From: Cladorhizidae sp. MBARI D1340-BT2
Taxonomy: Eukaryota; Porifera; Demospongiae; Poecilosclerida; Cladorhizidae
Assembly: GCA_028752905.1 (NCBI GenBank)
Contig: JAQNBH010000010.1
Coordinates: 20,941,308 to 21,005,307, forward strand
DNA: 64,000 bases
Direction: 5' to 3'
Position numbers and translations under genes: made by a program. Below are positions 35,845-51,504 of the stretch, one piece after another. Under the pieces are notes generated by a model that was not told where the DNA came from, searched no databases, and worked only from the letters and a program-made list of their open reading frames with translations. Every line of letters starts with the position of its first letter. The first letter of the stretch is position 1.

Positions 35845-38800
35845 GCCTAGCTGGCATTCTATTAAACTTAGCTGGTATTCTATTAAACCTATTTGGCATT
35901 CTATTAAACCTGGCTGGCATTCTATTAAACCTAGCTGGCATTCTATTAAACCTAGCTGGCATTCTATAAAACCTAGCTGGCATTCTATTAAACCTAGCTG
36001 GCATTCTATTAAACCTAGCTGGCATTCTATTAAACTTAGCTGGCATTCTATTAAACTTAGCTGGTATTCTATTAAACCTATTTGGCATTCTATTAAACCT
36101 AGCTGGCATTCTATTAAACTTAGCTGGCATTCTATTAAACTTTGCTGGCATTCTATAACCTAGCTGGCATTCTATTAAACCTAGCTGGCATTCTATTAAA
36201 CCTAGCTTGCATTCTATTAAACCTAGCTGGCATTCTATAACCTAGCTGGCATTCTATTAAACCTAGCTGGCATTCTATTAAACTTAGCTGGCATTCTATA
36301 ACCTAGCTGGCATTCTATTAAACCTAGCTGGCATTCTATTAAACCTAGCTGGCATTCTATTAAACCTAGCTGGCATTCTATTAAACCTAGAGCTTGCATT
36401 CTATTAAATCTAGCTGGCATTCTATTAAACTTAGCTGGCATTCTATAACCTAGCTGGCATTCTATTAAGCCTAGCTGGCATTCTATTAAACTTAGCTGGT
36501 ATTCTATTAAACCTAGCTGGCATTCTATTAAACCTAGCTGGCATTCTATTAAACTTAGCTGGTATTCTATTAAACCTATTTGGCATTCTATTAAACCTAG
36601 CTGGCATTCTATTAAACCTAGCTGGCATTCTATTAAACCTAGCTGGCATTCTATTAAACCTAGCTGGCATTCTATTAAACCTAGCTGGCATTCTATTAAA
36701 CCTAGCTGGCATTCTATTAAACCTAGCTGGCATTCTATTAAACCTAGCTGGCATTCTATAACCTAGCTGGCATTCTATTAAACCTAGCTGGCATTCTATT
36801 AAACTTAGATGGCATTCTATAACCTAGCTGGAATTCTATTAAACCTAGCTGGCATTCTATTAAACCTAGCTGGCATTCTATTAAACCTAGCCGGCATTCT
36901 ATTAAACCTAGCTGGCATTCTATTAAACCTAGCTGGCATTCTATAACCTAGCTGGCATTCTATTAAACCTAGCTGGCATTCTATTAAACCTAGCTGGCAT
37001 TCTATTAAACCTAGCTGGCATTCTATTAAACTTAGCTGGCATTCTATTAAACTTAGCTGGCATTCTATTAAACCTAGCTGGCATTCTATTAAACTTAGCT
37101 GGCATTCTAGCTGGCATTATATTAAAATTAGCTGGCATTCTATAACCTAGCTGGCATTCTATTAAACCTAGCTGGCATTCTAGTAAACCTAGCTGGCATT
37201 CTATTAAACCTAGCTGGCATTCTATTAAACCTAGCTGGCATTCTATTAAACCTAGCTGGCATTCTATTAAACCTAGCTGGCATTCTATTAAACCTAGCTG
37301 GCATTCTATTAAACCTAGCTGGCATTCTATTAAACTTAGCTGGCATTCTATAACCTAGCTGGCATTCTATTAAACCTACATAGCTGGCATTCTATTAAAC
37401 TTAGCTGGCATTCTAGTAAACCTAGCTGGCATTCTATTAAACCTACATAGCTGGCATTCTATTAAACTTAGCTGGCATTCTATAACCTAGCTGGCATTCT
37501 ATTAAACCTAGCTGGCATTCTGTTAAACCTAGCTGGCATTCTATTAAACCTAGCTGGCATTCTATTAAGCCTAGCTGGCATTCTATTAAACCTAGCTGGC
37601 ATTCTATTAAACCTAGCTGGCATTCTATTAAACCTAGCTGGCATTCTATTAAACTTAGCTGGCATTCTATTAAACTTAGCTGGTATTCTATTAAACCTAT
37701 TTGGCATTCTATTAAACCTAGCTGGCATTCTATTAAACTTAGCTGGCATTCTATTAAACTTAGCTGGCATTCTATAACCTTGCTGGCATTCTATTAAACC
37801 TAGCTGGCATTCTATTAAACCTAGCTGGCGTTCTATTAAACCTAGCTGGCATTCTATTAAACCTAGCTGGCATTCTATTAAACCTAGCTGGCATTCTATT
37901 AAACCTAGCTGGCATTCTATTAAACCTATTTGGCATTCTATTAAACCTAGCTGGCATTCTATTAAACCTAGCTGGCATTCTATTAAACCTAGAGCTTGCA
38001 TTCTATTAAATCTAGCTGGCATTCTATTAAACTTAGCTGGCATTCTATAACCTAGCTGGCATTCTATTAAGCCTAGCTGGCATTCTATTAAACTTAGCTG
38101 GTATTCTATTAAACCTAGCTGGCATTCTATTAAACCTAGCTGGCATTCTATTAAACTTAGCTGGTATTCTATTAAACCTATTTGGCATTCTATTAAACCT
38201 AGCTGGCATTCTATAACCTAGCTGGCATTCTATTAAACCTAGCTGGCATTCTATTAAACCTAGCTGGCATTCTATTAAACTTAGCTGGCATTCTATAACC
38301 TAGCTGGCATTCTATTAAACCTAGCTGGCATTCTATTAAACCTAGCTGGCATTCTATTAAACCTAACTGGCATTCTATTAAACCTAGCTGGAATTCTATT
38401 AAACCTAGCTGGCATTCTATTAAACCTAGCTGGCATTCTATTAAACTTAGCTGGTATTCTATTAAACCTATTTGGCATTCTATTAAACCTAGCTGGCATT
38501 CTATTAAACCTAGCTGGCATTCTATTAAACCTATTTGGCATTCTATTAAACTTAGCTGGTATTCTATTAAACCTAGCTGGCATTCTATTAAACCGAACTG
38601 GCGTTCTATTAAACTTAGCTGGTATTCTATTAAACCTGGCTGGCATTCTATTAAACCTAGCTGGCATTCTATTAAACCTAGCTGGCATTCTATAAAACCT
38701 AGCTGGCATTCTATTTAACTTAGCTGGTATTCTATTAAACCTATTTGGCATTCTATTAAACCTGGCTGGCATTCTATTAAACCTAGCTGGCATTCTATTA

Positions 38801-41800
38801 AACCTAGCTGGCATTCTATAAAACCTAGCTGGCATTCTATTTAACTTAGCTGGTATTCTATTAAACCTATTTGGCATTCTATTAAACTTAGCTGGCATTC
38901 TATAACCTAGCTGGCTTTCTATTAAACCTAGCTGGCATTCTATTAAACCTAGCTGGAATTCTATTAAACCTAGCTGTCATTCTATTACACCTAGCTGGCA
39001 TTCTATTAAACCTAGCTGGCATTCTATTAAACCTAGCTGGCATTCTATTAAACCTATTTGGCATTCTATTAAACCTAGCTGGCATTCTAGCTGGCATTCT
39101 ATTAAACTTAGCTGGCATTCTATAACCTAGCTGGCATTCTAGCTGGCATTCTATTAAACTTAGCTGGTATTCTATTAAACCTAGCTGGCAATCTATTAAA
39201 CCTAGCTGGCATTCTATTAAACCTAGCTGGCATTCTATTAAACCTAGCTGGCATTCTATTAAACCTAGCTGGCATTCTAGTAAACTTAGCTGGCATTCTA
39301 TAACCTAGCTGGCATTCTATTAAACCTAGCTGGCATTCTATTAAACCTAGCTGGCATTCTATTAAACTTAGCTGGCATTCTATAACCTAGCTGGCATTCT
39401 ATTAAACCTAGCTGGCATTCTATTAAACCTAACTGGCATTCTATTAAACCTAGCTGGCATTCTATTAAACCTAGCTGGCATTCTATTAAACCTAGCTGGC
39501 ATTCTATTAAACTTAGCTGGTATTCTATTAAACCTATTTGGTATTCTATTAAACCTAGCTGGCATTCTATTAAACCTATTTGGCATTCTATTAAACTTAG
39601 CTGGTATTCTATTAAACCTAGCTGGCATTCTATTAAACCTAACTGGCGTTCTATTAAACTTAGCTGGTATTCTATTAAACCTAGCTGGCATTCTATTAAA
39701 CCTAGCTGGCATTCTATTAAGCCTAGCTGGCATTCTATTAAACTTAGCTGGTATTCTATTAAACCTATTTGGCATTCTATTAAACCTAGCTGGCATTCTA
39801 TAACCTAGCTGGCATTCTATTAAACCTAGCTGGCATTCTATAACCTAGCTGGCATTCTATTAAACCTAGCTGGCATTCTATTAAACCTAACTGGCATTCT
39901 ATTAAACCTAGCTGGCATTCTATTAAACCTAGCTGGCATTCTATTAAACCTAGCTGGCATTCTATTAAACTTAGCTGGTATTCTATTAAACCTATTTGGT
40001 ATTCTATTAAACCTAGCTGGCATTCTATTAAACCTAGCTGGCATTCTATTAAACCTATTTGGCATTCTATTAAACTTAGCTGGTATTCTATTAAACCTAG
40101 CTGGCATTCTATTAAACCTAACTGGCGTTCTATTAAACTTAGCTGGTATTCTATTAAACCTAGCTGGCATTCTATTAAACCTAGCTGGCATTCTATTAAG
40201 CCTAGCTGGCATTCTATTAAACTTAGCTGGTATTCTATTAAACCTATTTGGCATTCTATTAAACCTGGCTGGCATTCTATTAAACCTAGCTGGCATTCTA
40301 TTAAACCTAGCTGGCATTCTATAAAACCTAGCTGGCATTCTATTAAACCTAGCTGGCATTCTATTAAACCTAGCTGGCATTCTATTAAACTTAGCTGGCA
40401 TTCTATTAAACTTAGCTGGTATTCTATTAAACCTATTTGGCATTCTATTAAACCTAGCTGGCATTCTATTAAACTTAGCTGGCATTCTATTAAACTTTGC
40501 TGGCATTCTATAACCTAGCTGGCATTCTATTAAACCTAGCTGGCATTCTATTAAACCTAGCTTGCATTCTATTAAACCTAGCTGGCATTCTATAACCTAG
40601 CTGGCATTCTATTAAACCTAGCTGGCATTCTATTAAACTTAGCTGGCATTCTATAACCTAGCTGGCATTCTATTAAACCTAGCTGGCATTCTATTAAACC
40701 TAGCTGGCATTCTATTAAACCTAGCTGGCATTCTATTAAACCTAGAGCTTGCATTCTATTAAATCTAGCTGGCATTCTATTAAACTTAGCTGGCATTCTA
40801 TAACCTAGCTGGCATTCTATTAAGCCTAGCTGGCATTCTATTAAACTTAGCTGGTATTCTATTAAACCTAGCTGGCATTCTATTAAACCTAGCTGGCATT
40901 CTATTAAACTTAGCTGGTATTCTATTAAACCTATTTGGCATTCTATTAAACCTAGCTGGCATTCTATTAAACCTAGCTGGCATTCTATTAAACCTAGCTG
41001 GCATTCTATTAAACCTAGCTGGCATTCTATTAAACCTAGCTGGCATTCTATTAAACCTAGCTGGCATTCTATTAAACCTAGCTGGCATTCTATTAAACCT
41101 AGCTGGCATTCTATAACCTAGCTGGCATTCTATTAAACCTAGCTGGCATTCTATTAAACTTAGATGGCATTCTATAACCTAGCTGGAATTCTATTAAACC
41201 TAGCTGGCATTCTATTAAACCTAGCTGGCATTCTATTAAACCTAGCTGGCATTCTATTAAACCTAGCTGGCATTCTATTAAACCTAGCTGGCATTCTATT
41301 AAACCTAGCTGGCATTCTATTAAACTTAGCTAGCATTCTATAACCTAGCTGGCATTCTATTAAACCTAGCTGGCATTCTATTAAACCTAGCTGGCATTCT
41401 ATTAAACCTCTGTGGCATTCTATTAAACTTTGCTGGTATTCTATTAAACCTATTTGGCATTCTATTAAACTTAGCTGGCATTCTATAACCTAGCTGGCAT
41501 TCTATTAAACCTAGCTGGCATTCTATTAAACTTAGCTGGCATTCTATAACCTAGCTGGCATTCTATTAAACCTAGCTGGCATTCTATTAAACCTAGCTGG
41601 CATTCTATTAAACCTAGCTGGCATTCTATTAAACCTAGAGCTTGCATTCTATTAAATCTAGCTGGCATTCTATTAAACCTAGCTGGCATTCTATTAAACT
41701 TAGCTGGTATTCTATTAAACCTATTTGGCATTCTATTAAACCTAGCTGGCATTCTATTAAACCTAGCTGGCATTCTATTAAACCTATTTGGCATTCTATT

Positions 41801-43490
41801 AAACTTAGCTGGTATTCTATTAAACCTAGCTGGCATTCTATTAAACCTAACTGGCGTTCTATTAAACTTAGCTGGTATTCTATTAAACCTGGCTGGCATT
41901 CTATTAAACCTAGCTGGCATTCTATTAAACCTAGCTGGCATTCTATAAAACCTAGCTGGCATTCTATTTAACTTAGCTGGTATTCTATTAAACCTATTTG
42001 GCATTCTATTAAACCTGGCTGGCATTCTATTAAACCTAGCTGGCATTCTATTAAACCTAGCTGGCATTCTATAAAACCTAGCTGGCATTCTATTTAACTT
42101 AGCTGGTATTCTATTAAACCTATTTGGCATTCTATTAAACTTAGCTGGCATTCTATAACCTAGCTGGCTTTCTATTAAACCTAGCTGGCATTCTATTAAA
42201 CCTAGCTGGAATTCTATTAAACCTAGCTGTCATTCTATTACACCTAGCTGGCATTCTATTAAACCTAGCTGGCATTCTATTAAACCTAGCTGGCATTCTA
42301 TTAAACCTATTTGGCATTCTATTAAACCTAGCTGGCATTCTAGCTGGCATTCTATTAAACTTAGCTGGCATTCTATAACCTAGCTGGCATTCTAGCTGGC
42401 ATTCTATTAAACTTAGCTGGTATTCTATTAAACCTAGCTGGCAATCTATTAAACCTAGCTGGCATTCTATTAAACCTAGCTGGCATTCTATTAAACCTAG
42501 CTGGCATTCTATTAAACCTAGCTGGCATTCTAGTAAACTTAGCTGGCATTCTATAACCTAGCTGGCATTCTATTAAACCTAGCTGGCATTCTATTAAACC
42601 TAGCTGGCATTCTATTAAACTTAGCTGGCATTCTATAACCTAGCTGGCATTCTATTAAACCTAGCTGGCATTCTATTAAACCTAACTGGCATTCTATTAA
42701 ACCTAGCTGGCATTCTATTAAACCTAGCTGGCATTCTATTAAACCTAGCTGGCATTCTATTAAACTTAGCTGGTATTCTATTAAACCTATTTGGTATTCT
42801 ATTAAACCTAGCTGGCATTCTATTAAACCTATTTGGCATTCTATTAAACTTAGCTGGTATTCTATTAAACCTAGCTGGCATTCTATTAAACCTAACTGGC
42901 GTTCTATTAAACTTAGCTGGTATTCTATTAAACCTAGCTGGCATTCTATTAAACCTAGCTGGCATTCTATTAAGCCTAGCTGGCATTCTATTAAACTTAG
43001 CTGGTATTCTATTAAACCTATTTGGCATTCTATTAAACCTAGCTGGCATTCTATAACCTAGCTGGCATTCTATTAAACCTAGCTGGCATTCTATAACCTA
43101 GCTGGCATTCTATTAAACCTAGCTGGCATTCTATTAAACCTAACTGGCATTCTATTAAACCTAGCTGGCATTCTATTAAACCTAGCTGGCATTCTATTAA
43201 ACCTAGCTGGCATTCTATTAAACTTAGCTGGTATTCTATTAAACCTATTTGGTATTCTATTAAACCTAGCTGGCATTCTATTAAACCTAGCTGGCATTCT
43301 ATTAAACCTATTTGGCATTCTATTAAACTTAGCTGGTATTCTATTAAACCTAGCTGGCATTCTATTAAACTTAGCTGGTATTCTATTAAACCTAGCTGGC
43401 ATTCTATTAAACCTAACTGGCGTTCTATTAAACTTAGCTGGTATTCTATTAAACCTAGCTGGCATTCTATTAAACCTAGCTGGCATTCTA
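35845..43490. repeat. 21-bp satellite, block B (7.6 kb)
   Basis: It has the same monomer family as block A. It includes a segment (36941-38899) that repeats 21422-23380 of block A at an offset of 15,519 bp, and a TE-free version of the element's insertion site (39838-40506, TTAA at 40196-40199). Confidence 0.97.
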
Positions 43491-43494
43491 TTAA

Positions 43495-45011
43495 GGGGGG
43501 GCTAGGGGTTGGATTTAAATTTAATTTTTTTAATTTATTACAATTTTTTTATCTCGCCCAACTATGCTTCAACATACTGGAAAGGTGGATTCCAAGTTAC
43601 AGAAGATTTGGATGCTCTATTCTGGACTTACAGTGGCTTTTGCACACACCATCCCCCCAGGAAGGCGATCAAGAAGCCTACCTGAATTCAGTGGGGACAA
43701 TGGCATTTCCCCCCTTTTTTCCTTTTTTTCTTATGGTTACCACTTTAGAGCTCCGTAGATTCTGTAAACTTCATGGTATGGACTTGATATATAGCTCAAA
43801 AGATAGGTCTCTCTGTGTGCTCTCTTTTGATACTAAAATATGTTTCATAGGTATAACTATAGGCAAGTTACTAGACTCTAAAGCGGAGTGACCTCAAAAG
43901 CTAGAATGCCTCAACCTCTGCCAAGATAACTCCAGATTGCTAAGTGCCAAAAAAATAAAAATGGTACGAGTGGCTAGAGGAAGCCCGCCTCTATGCAATC
44001 ACCTTTTTGATTAGGCGTTAAAAATTTATTACCTGGTCAAGCGCGCGGGTAGAAAATTGAAGGCGTTGTAAAAGCAACACCTTCAATTTTCCACCCACAC
44101 GCTCGACCAGGTAATAAATTTTTACCGCCTAATCAAAAAGGTGATTGCATAGAGGCGGGCTTCCTCTAGCCACTCGCACCAATTTCAATTTTTTTGATCT
44201 GGAGTTATTCTGGATGGGGACTTTGGGATGCAGGTTTTTGAGGTCCCTCCTCTTTAGGCTCTAGTAACTTGCCTATAGTTATCCTATGAAACATATTTTA
44301 GTATCAAAAGAGAGCACACAGAGAGACCTATCTTTTGAGCTATATATCAAGTCCATACAATGAAGTTTGCAGAATCTACGGAGCTCTAAAGTTGTAAACA
44401 CAAGTTAAAAAGGGGGGGGAGAATGCAGCTGTCTCCCCTGTCAGTGCAAAACCCAAACTTCAATGTTTACATTGCCATAACTTTTTTTGGTCAAAAATGT
44501 TGACTCCTTGCCTCCCGCCCACAATAACTCATTCGAATAATTTTTTTATGTCTAACATTTTATACCATTATGTAGCTCTGTCTTTACTCTACAAATTGAA
44601 TGGTTAAAAAAAAAATTCATTGCCTCTTTTGTGAAGTTATTGATGATCTAATGATGATCTAAGGTAAAATTTTACATTTGTACTCGCCATAACTAGTGGA
44701 TTAAAAAAAGAAAGATTCTAAACCATTCAATTTGTAGCACTATGCATGCTCTAGCCACTGAAGCAATTACAAGCCAATACAAAATACTAGTAAGGGTGGG
44801 GAGTGGGCGGCATCTTCTTCAATGGTGCTTGCTTCTTTGAGTTACTTTGAAGGAGGACAAAAAGAAAGTATATGATATGCATATCATTTGAAAGCATGAC
44901 AAGTGGGCTATCTTTTGATAGCAAAATTATGTTCATAGGAGTAGAAACAAAAAAGTTATGATCAGTTGTATTTGAGGTTAACTTTTTTTTTTAAGTACCC
45001 CTAGCACCCCC
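43495..45011. mobile_element. TTAA-flanked fold-back element, copy 2 (1,517 bp)
   Basis: Same ends, same length and same internal inverted repeat as copy 1, and apparently the same sequence. TTAA lies at 43491-43494 and 45012-45015. The satellite on its left has two more monomers (42 bp) than copy 1 has. Confidence 0.88.
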
Positions 45012-45015
45012 TTAA

Positions 45016-48000
45016 GCCTAGCTGGCATTCTATTAAACTTAGCTGGTATTCTATTAAACCTATTTGGCATTCTATTAAACCTGGCTGGCATTCTATTAAA
45101 CCTAGCTGGCATTCTATTAAACCTAGCTGGCATTCTATAAAACCTAGCTGGCATTCTATTAAACCTAGCTGGCATTCTATTAAACCTAGCTGGCATTCTA
45201 TTAAACTTAGCTGGCATTCTATTAAACTTAGCTGGTATTCTATTAAACCTATTTGGCATTCTATTAAACCTAGCTGGCATTCTATTAAACTTAGCTGGCA
45301 TTCTATTAAACTTTGCTGGCATTCTATAACCTAGCTGGCATTCTATTAAACCTAGCTGGCATTCTATTAAACCTAGCTTGCATTCTATTAAACCTAGCTG
45401 GCATTCTATAACCTAGCTGGCATTCTATTAAACCTAGCTGGCATTCTATTAAACTTAGCTGGCATTCTATAACCTAGCTGGCATTCTATTAAACCTAGCT
45501 GGCATTCTATTAAACCTAGCTGGCATTCTATTAAACCTAGCTGGCATTCTATTAAACCTAGAGCTTGCATTCTATTAAATCTAGCTGGCATTCTATTAAA
45601 CTTAGCTGGCATTCTATAACCTAGCTGGCATTCTATTAAGCCTAGCTGGCATTCTATTAAACTTAGCTGGTATTCTATTAAACCTAGCTGGCATTCTATT
45701 AAACCTAGCTGGCATTCTATTAAACTTAGCTGGTATTCTATTAAACCTATTTGGCATTCTATTAAACCTAGCTGGCATTCTATTAAACCTAGCTGGCATT
45801 CTATTAAACCTAGCTGGCATTCTATTAAACCTAGCTGGCATTCTATTAAACCTAGCTGGCATTCTATTAAACCTAGCTGGCATTCTATTAAACCTAGCTG
45901 GCATTCTATTAAACCTAGCTGGCATTCTATAACCTAGCTGGCATTCTATTAAACCTAGCTGGCATTCTATTAAACTTAGATGGCATTCTATATATAACCT
46001 AGCTGGAATTCTATTAAACCTAGCTGGCATTCTATTAAACCTAGCTGGCATTCTATTAAACCTAGCTGGCATTCTATTAAACCTAGCTGGCATTCTATTA
46101 AACCTAGCTGGCATTCTATTAAACTTAGCTAGCATTCTATAACCTAGCTGGCATTCTATTAAACCTAGCTGGCATTCTATTAAACCTCTGTGGCATTCTA
46201 TTAAACCTCTGTGGCATTCTATTAAACTTTGCTGGTATTCTATTAAACCTATTTGGCATTCTATTAAACTTAGCTGGCATTCTATAACCTAGCTGGCATT
46301 CTATTAAACCTAGCTGGCATTCTATTAAACTTAGCTGGCATTCTATAACCTAGCTGGCATTCTATTAAACCTAGCTGGCATTCTATTAAACCTAGCTGGC
46401 ATTCTATTAAACCTAGAGCTTGCATTCTATTAAACCTAGCTGGCATTCTATTAAACTTAGCTGGTATTCTATTAAACCTATTTGGCATTCTATTAAACCT
46501 AGCTGGCATTCTATTAAACCTAGCTGGCATTCTATTAAACCTATTTGGCATTCTATTAAACTTAGCTGGTATTCTATTAAACCTAGCTGGCATTCTATTA
46601 AACCTAACTGGCGTTCTATTAAACTTAGCTGGTATTCTATTAAACCTGGCTGGCATTCTATTAAACCTAGCTGGCATTCTATTAAACCTAGCTGGCATTC
46701 TATAAAACCTAGCTGGCATTCTATTTAACTTAGCTGGTATTCTATTAAACCTATTTGGCATTCTATTAAACCTGGCTGGCATTCTATTAAACCTAGCTGG
46801 CATTCTATTAAACCTAGCTGGCATTCTATAAAACCTAGCTGGCATTCTATTTAACTTAGCTGGTATTCTATTAAACCTATTTGGCATTCTATTAAACTTA
46901 GCTGGCATTCTATAACCTAGCTGGCTTTCTATTAAACCTAGCTGGCATTCTATTAAACCTAGCTGGAATTCTATTAAACCTAGCTGTCATTCTATTACAC
47001 CTAGCTGGCATTCTATTAAACCTAGCTGGCATTCTATTAAACCTAGCTGGCATTCTATTAAACCTATTTGGCATTCTATTAAACCTAGCTGGCATTCTAG
47101 CTGGCATTCTATTAAACTTAGCTGGCATTCTATAACCTAGCTGGCATTCTAGCTGGCATTCTATTAAACTTAGCTGGTATTCTATTAAACCTAGCTGGCA
47201 ATCTATTAAACCTAGCTGGCATTCTATTAAACCTAGCTGGCATTCTATTAAACCTAGCTGGCATTCTATTAAACCTAGCTGGCATTCTAGTAAACTTAGC
47301 TGGCATTCTATAACCTAGCTGGCATTCTATTAAACCTAGCTGGCATTCTATTAAACCTAGCTGGCATTCTATTAAACTTAGCTGGCATTCTATAACCTAG
47401 CTGGCATTCTATTAAACCTAGCTGGCATTCTATTAAACCTAACTGGCATTCTATTAAACCTAGCTGGCATTCTATTAAACCTAGCTGGCATTCTATTAAA
47501 CCTAGCTGGCATTCTATTAAACTTAGCTGGTATTCTATTAAACCTATTTGGTATTCTATTAAACCTAGCTGGCATTCTATTAAACCTATTTGGCATTCTA
47601 TTAAACTTAGCTGGTATTCTATTAAACCTAGCTGGCATTCTATTAAACCTAACTGGCGTTCTATTAAACTTAGCTGGTATTCTATTAAACCTAGCTGGCA
47701 TTCTATTAAACCTAGCTGGCATTCTATTAAGCCTAGCTGGCATTCTATTAAACTTAGCTGGTATTCTATTAAACCTATTTGGCATTCTATTAAACCTAGC
47801 TGGCATTCTATAACCTAGCTGGCATTCTATTAAACCTAGCTGGCATTCTATAACCTAGCTGGCATTCTATTAAACCTAGCTGGCATTCTATTAAACCTAA
47901 CTGGCATTCTATTAAACCTAGCTGGCATTCTATTAAACCTAGCTGGCATTCTATTAAACCTAGCTGGCATTCTATTAAACTTAGCTGGTATTCTATTAAA

Positions 48001-51000
48001 CCTATTTGGTATTCTATTAAACCTAGCTGGCATTCTATTAAACCTAGCTGGCATTCTATTAAACCTATTTGGCATTCTATTAAACTTAGCTGGTATTCTA
48101 TTAAACCTAGCTGGCATTCTATTAAACCTAACTGGCGTTCTATTAAACTTAGCTGGTATTCTATTAAACCTAGCTGGCATTCTATTAAACCTAGCTGGCA
48201 TTCTATTAAGCCTAGCTGGCATTCTATTAAACTTAGCTGGTATTCTATTAAACCTATTTGGCATTCTATTAAACCTGGCTGGCATTCTATTAAACCTAGC
48301 TGGCATTCTATTAAACCTAGCTGGCATTCTATAAAACCTAGCTGGCATTCTATTAAACCTAGCTGGCATTCTATTAAACCTAGCTGGCATTCTATTAAAC
48401 TTAGCTGGCATTCTATTAAACTTAGCTGGTATTCTATTAAACCTATTTGGCATTCTATTAAACCTAGCTGGCATTCTATTAAACTTAGCTGGCATTCTAT
48501 TAAACTTTGCTGGCATTCTATAACCTAGCTGGCATTCTATTAAACCTAGCTGGCATTCTATTAAACCTAGCTTGCATTCTATTAAACCTAGCTGGCATTC
48601 TATAACCTAGCTGGCATTCTATTAAACCTAGCTGGCATTCTATTAAACTTAGCTGGCATTCTATAACCTAGCTGGCATTCTATTAAACCTAGCTGGCATT
48701 CTATTAAACCTAGCTGGCATTCTATTAAACCTAGCTGGCATTCTATTAAACCTAGAGCTTGCATTCTATTAAATCTAGCTGGCATTCTATTAAACTTAGC
48801 TGGCATTCTATAACCTAGCTGGCATTCTATTAAGCCTAGCTGGCATTCTATTAAACTTAGCTGGTATTCTATTAAACCTAGCTGGCATTCTATTAAACCT
48901 AGCTGGCATTCTATTAAACTTAGCTGGTATTCTATTAAACCTATTTGGCATTCTATTAAACCTAGCTGGCATTCTATTAAACCTAGCTGGCATTCTATTA
49001 AACCTAGCTGGCATTCTATTAAACCTAGCTGGCATTCTATTAAACCTAGCTGGCATTCTATTAAACCTAGCTGGCATTCTATTAAACCTAGCTGGCATTC
49101 TATTAAACCTAGCTGGCATTCTATAACCTAGCTGGCATTCTATTAAACCTAGCTGGCATTCTATTAAACTTAGATGGCATTCTATAACCTAGCTGGAATT
49201 CTATTAAACCTAGCTGGCATTCTATTAAACCTAGCTGGCATTCTATTAAACCTAGCTGGCATTCTATTAAACCTAGCTGGCATTCTATTAAACCTAGCTG
49301 GCATTCTATTAAACCTAGCTGGCATTCTATTAAACTTAGCTAGCATTCTATAACCTAGCTGGCATTCTATTAAACCTAGCTGGCATTCTATTAAACCTAG
49401 CTGGCATTCTATTAAACCTCTGTGGCATTCTATTAAACTTTGCTGGTATTCTATTAAACCTATTTGGCATTCTATTAAACTTAGCTGGCATTCTATAACC
49501 TAGCTGGCATTCTATTAAACCTAGCTGGCATTCTATTAAACTTAGCTGGCATTCTATAACCTAGCTGGCATTCTATTAAACCTAGCTGGCATTCTATTAA
49601 ACCTAGCTGGCATTCTATTAAACCTAGCTGGCATTCTATTAAACCTAGAGCTTGCATTCTATTAAATCTAGCTGGCATTCTATTAAACCTAGCTGGCATT
49701 CTATTAAACTTAGCTGGTATTCTATTAAACCTATTTGGCATTCTATTAAACCTAGCTGGCATTCTATTAAACCTAGCTGGCATTCTATTAAACCTATTTG
49801 GCATTCTATTAAACTTAGCTGGTATTCTATTAAACCTAGCTGGCATTCTATTAAACCTAACTGGCGTTCTATTAAACTTAGCTGGTATTCTATTAAACCT
49901 GGCTGGCATTCTATTAAACCTAGCTGGCATTCTATTAAACCTAGCTGGCATTCTATAAAACCTAGCTGGCATTCTATTTAACTTAGCTGGTATTCTATTA
50001 AACCTATTTGGCATTCTATTAAACCTGGCTGGCATTCTATTAAACCTAGCTGGCATTCTATTAAACCTAGCTGGCATTCTATAAAACCTAGCTGGCATTC
50101 TATTTAACTTAGCTGGTATTCTATTAAACCTATTTGGCATTCTATTAAACTTAGCTGGCATTCTATAACCTAGCTGGCTTTCTATTAAACCTAGCTGGCA
50201 TTCTATTAAACCTAGCTGGAATTCTATTAAACCTAGCTGTCATTCTATTACACCTAGCTGGCATTCTATTAAACCTAGCTGGCATTCTATTAAACCTAGC
50301 TGGCATTCTATTAAACCTATTTGGCATTCTATTAAACCTAGCTGGCATTCTAGCTGGCATTCTATTAAACTTAGCTGGCATTCTATAACCTAGCTGGCAT
50401 TCTAGCTGGCATTCTATTAAACTTAGCTGGTATTCTATTAAACCTAGCTGGCAATCTATTAAACCTAGCTGGCATTCTATTAAACCTAGCTGGCATTCTA
50501 TTAAACCTAGCTGGCATTCTATTAAACCTAGCTGGCATTCTAGTAAACTTAGCTGGCATTCTATAACCTAGCTGGCATTCTATTAAACCTAGCTGGCATT
50601 CTATTAAACCTAGCTGGCATTCTATTAAACTTAGCTGGCATTCTATAACCTAGCTGGCATTCTATTAAACCTAGCTGGCATTCTATTAAACCTAACTGGC
50701 ATTCTATTAAACCTAGCTGGCATTCTATTAAACCTAGCTGGCATTCTATTAAACCTAGCTGGCATTCTATTAAACTTAGCTGGTATTCTATTAAACCTAT
50801 TTGGTATTCTATTAAACCTAGCTGGCATTCTATTAAACCTATTTGGCATTCTATTAAACTTAGCTGGTATTCTATTAAACCTAGCTGGCATTCTATTAAA
50901 CCTAACTGGCGTTCTATTAAACTTAGCTGGTATTCTATTAAACCTAGCTGGCATTCTATTAAACCTAGCTGGCATTCTATTAAGCCTAGCTGGCATTCTA

Positions 51001-51500
51001 TTAAACTTAGCTGGTATTCTATTAAACCTATTTGGCATTCTATTAAACCTAGCTGGCATTCTATAACCTAGCTGGCATTCTATTAAACCTAGCTGGCATT
51101 CTATAACCTAGCTGGCATTCTATTAAACCTAGCTGGCATTCTATTAAACCTAACTGGCATTCTATTAAACCTAGCTGGCATTCTATTAAACCTAGCTGGC
51201 ATTCTATTAAACCTAGCTGGCATTCTATTAAACTTAGCTGGTATTCTATTAAACCTATTTGGTATTCTATTAAACCTAGCTGGCATTCTATTAAACCTAG
51301 CTGGCATTCTATTAAACCTATTTGGCATTCTATTAAACTTAGCTGGTATTCTATTAAACCTAGCTGGCATTCTATTAAACTTAGCTGGTATTCTATTAAA
51401 CCTAGCTGGCATTCTATTAAACCTAACTGGCGTTCTATTAAACTTAGCTGGTATTCTATTAAACCTAGCTGGCATTCTATTAAACCTAGCTGGCATTCTA
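45016..51500. repeat. 21-bp satellite, block C (6.5 kb)
   Basis: It lies between copies 2 and 3 and contains an empty insertion site (TTAA at 48206-48209). Block landmarks recur 8,010 bp later in block D. Confidence 0.97.
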
Positions 51501-51504
51501 TTAA

